A stretch of 6,429 bases of DNA, from contig JASFRI010000245.1 in the NCBI GenBank assembly GCA_050115015.1, forward strand, positions 1-6,429, in the 5' to 3' direction. A program made the translations under genes and the position numbers. The stretch is from JASFRI01 sp050115015 (GTDB lineage: Bacteria; Acidobacteriota; Polarisedimenticolia; CBDVAL01). The notes beneath the pieces are model-generated. The model was not told where the DNA came from and did not search any database. It saw only the letters and a program-made list of their open reading frames with translations. Below, piece by piece: positions 5,307 through 6,429 of the stretch; position 1 is the first letter of the stretch, and each line of letters begins with the position of its first letter.

Positions 5307-6429
5307 ATGACTCCGAACGCCACCCGCTATGACGCCGTCGTCGTCGGGGCGCGCTGTGCCGGTGCCGCCACGGCGATGCTGTTGGCCCGCCGGGGACTCC
5401 GGGTCCTGGCCGTCGACCGGAGCCGCTACGGCAGCGACACGCTGTCGACCCACGCGCTGATGCGGGCGGGCGTGCTGCAGTTGCACCGGTGGGGCGTGCT
5501 GGACTGTCTCCGGGATGCCGGGACGCCACCGGTGACCACCACCACCTTCCATTACGGCAAGGACGCGATCGAGATCCGGATCAAGCCGAGGGACGGCGTC
5601 GATGCCCTCTATGCCCCGCGGCGGACCGTCATCGACCCGATCCTCGTGGATGCCGCCCGGGAGTCCGGCGCGGAGGTCCGGCATGGCGTGCGGCTGGTGG
5701 AGCTGTTGCGCTCGGATGCGGGTCGCATCGAGGGGGCCCTTCTTCAGGGGAAATCGGGGGACCTCCGCGAGGTGCGCGCCGGGATCGTCATCGGCGCGGA
5801 CGGCGTCCTCTCGTCGGTGGCGCGCCTGGCCGGAGCCGCCACCCTGCGGGAAGGTCGGCATGCCACCGCCAACATCTACGGCTACTGGTCCGGTATCGAT
5901 GCCGCCGGCTATCACTGGCGCTACCGACCGGGCCTGAGCGCCGGGACCATCCCGACCAACGACGGCCTGACCTGCGTCTTCCTGTCGCTGCCGCCCTCGC
6001 GGTTCGAGGAGGCCAGGCGATCGGGGATCGACGCAGCCTACCGGAGCGGGCTGGCGGAGCTGGACCCGGCCCTCGCCGCCGCCGTGGAGACGGCGTCGCC
6101 GGCGGGGAAGCTGCACCTGTTCTCCGGCATCCACGGGTTCCTGCGGCAGACCTGGGGGCCCGGTTGGGCCCTGGTGGGCGACGCGTCCTATTTCAAGGAC
6201 CCGCTCACCGCACACGGGATGACGGACGCGCTGCGGGACGCCGAGCTGCTCGCCCGTGCGGTTGCCGAGGGCACCGACGAGGCGCTGGACCGCCATCAGC
6301 GGGCGCGGGACGATCTGTCCCGCCGGTTCTTCGAGATCACCGATCAGGTGGCCTCCTTCTCCTGGGACCTCGAGACGGTCCGCCGCCTCCACCTGGAGAT
6401 GAGCGAGGAGATGGGTCGCGAGGCCGAGG
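5307..6429 (+). CDS. PHBH-type FAD-dependent oxidoreductase/monooxygenase (3' partial)
   Basis: The frame is open from the ATG at 5307 to the window end, giving 374 residues without a stop. The start is supported by AAGGGAG (5293-5299), which overlaps the upstream stop codon and lies 7 bases before the ATG. Seen: N-terminal FAD motif G14-A-R-C-A-G19 followed by RVLAVDR (32-38), the DG motif I162-GADG-V (163-166) and the GD motif ALVGDASYFKDP (288-299) with the helix TAHGMTDALRDAELLA after it. These three motifs in this order define the p-hydroxybenzoate hydroxylase/geranylgeranyl-reductase superfamily. Members hydroxylate aromatics or halogenate, epoxidise or reduce other small substrates. 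Odd: the P-loop has Arg-Cys where GxGxxG is usual, a variant seen in a recognised subgroup. There are few membrane-like stretches. The C-terminal end lies outside the window. Substrate and true function are unknown. The adjacent flavoprotein suggests a shared pathway. Confidence 0.85.
   Translation, partial: MTPNATRYDAVVVGARCAGAATAMLLARRGLRVLAVDRSRYGSDTLSTHALMRAGVLQLHRWGVLDCLRDAGTPPVTTTTFHYGKDAIEIRIKPRDGVDALYAPRRTVIDPILVDAARESGAEVRHGVRLVELLRSDAGRIEGALLQGKSGDLREVRAGIVIGADGVLSSVARLAGAATLREGRHATANIYGYWSGIDAAGYHWRYRPGLSAGTIPTNDGLTCVFLSLPPSRFEEARRSGIDAAYRSGLAELDPALAAAVETASPAGKLHLFSGIHGFLRQTWGPGWALVGDASYFKDPLTAHGMTDALRDAELLARAVAEGTDEALDRHQRARDDLSRRFFEITDQVASFSWDLETVRRLHLEMSEEMGREAE

Noticed and set aside
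3809..5323. Long minus-strand ORF (504 codons) opposite the FMO-like gene
   Set aside because: It is an antisense shadow in GC-rich DNA: its translation is Arg/Pro/Gly/His-rich with no recognisable domain, and the plus strand carries clear flavoprotein motifs with a ribosome site.
5208..6392. Minus-strand ORF of 394 codons opposite the PHBH-type gene
   Set aside because: Shadow ORF. The plus-strand frame is open to the window end and contains all three diagnostic flavoprotein motifs in order.

Overview
The window is high-GC bacterial DNA (G/C strongly favoured at third codon positions, long shadow ORFs on the non-coding strand). Genes are tightly packed and most starts have good purine-rich ribosome binding sites. 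No rRNA, tRNA, CRISPR array, insertion sequence or phage gene was seen. Flavin- and quinone-linked redox genes, a PhaJ-like hydratase and an OsmC protein suggest a respiring heterotroph with fatty-acid/CoA-thioester metabolism. The phylum cannot be fixed from the sequence: a high-GC proteobacterial, actinobacterial or uncultured soil/subsurface lineage would all fit.

Left part (1-2439, + strand): a three-gene electron-transfer-flavoprotein (ETF) module with one-base gaps between genes. It contains the C-terminal end of an ETF:quinone oxidoreductase-like protein ending in an eight-cysteine ferredoxin domain, then a divergent EtfB, then a divergent EtfA. The expected flow is acyl-CoA (or similar) dehydrogenase to EtfAB to the Fe-S/FAD oxidoreductase to the quinone pool. 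The dehydrogenase itself is not in the window, and several usual flavin- or nucleotide-site residues are replaced in EtfA and EtfB.

Middle (2440-3380): a convergent intergenic region with an elaborate GC-rich stem-loop, then a minus-strand MaoC/PhaJ-like (R)-specific enoyl-CoA hydratase gene. A roughly 300-base divergent upstream region follows, with a conspicuous A/T-rich island in otherwise GC-rich DNA; it probably carries the maoC promoter and perhaps that of osmC.

Right part (3381-6429, + strand): an OsmC-family protein with a single candidate peroxidatic cysteine, closed by a long hairpin and pyrimidine tract that looks like a real terminator. Then come two adjacent flavoenzymes 13 bases apart: a two-Rossmann FMO/CzcO-like oxidoreductase and a PHBH-type FAD oxidoreductase cut by the window end. 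These two probably form their own operon, perhaps oxidising or tailoring a small organic substrate that the sequence does not identify.

Nothing here is a clearly new system. The most unusual item is the divergent ETF plus dicluster-ferredoxin quinone oxidoreductase module.
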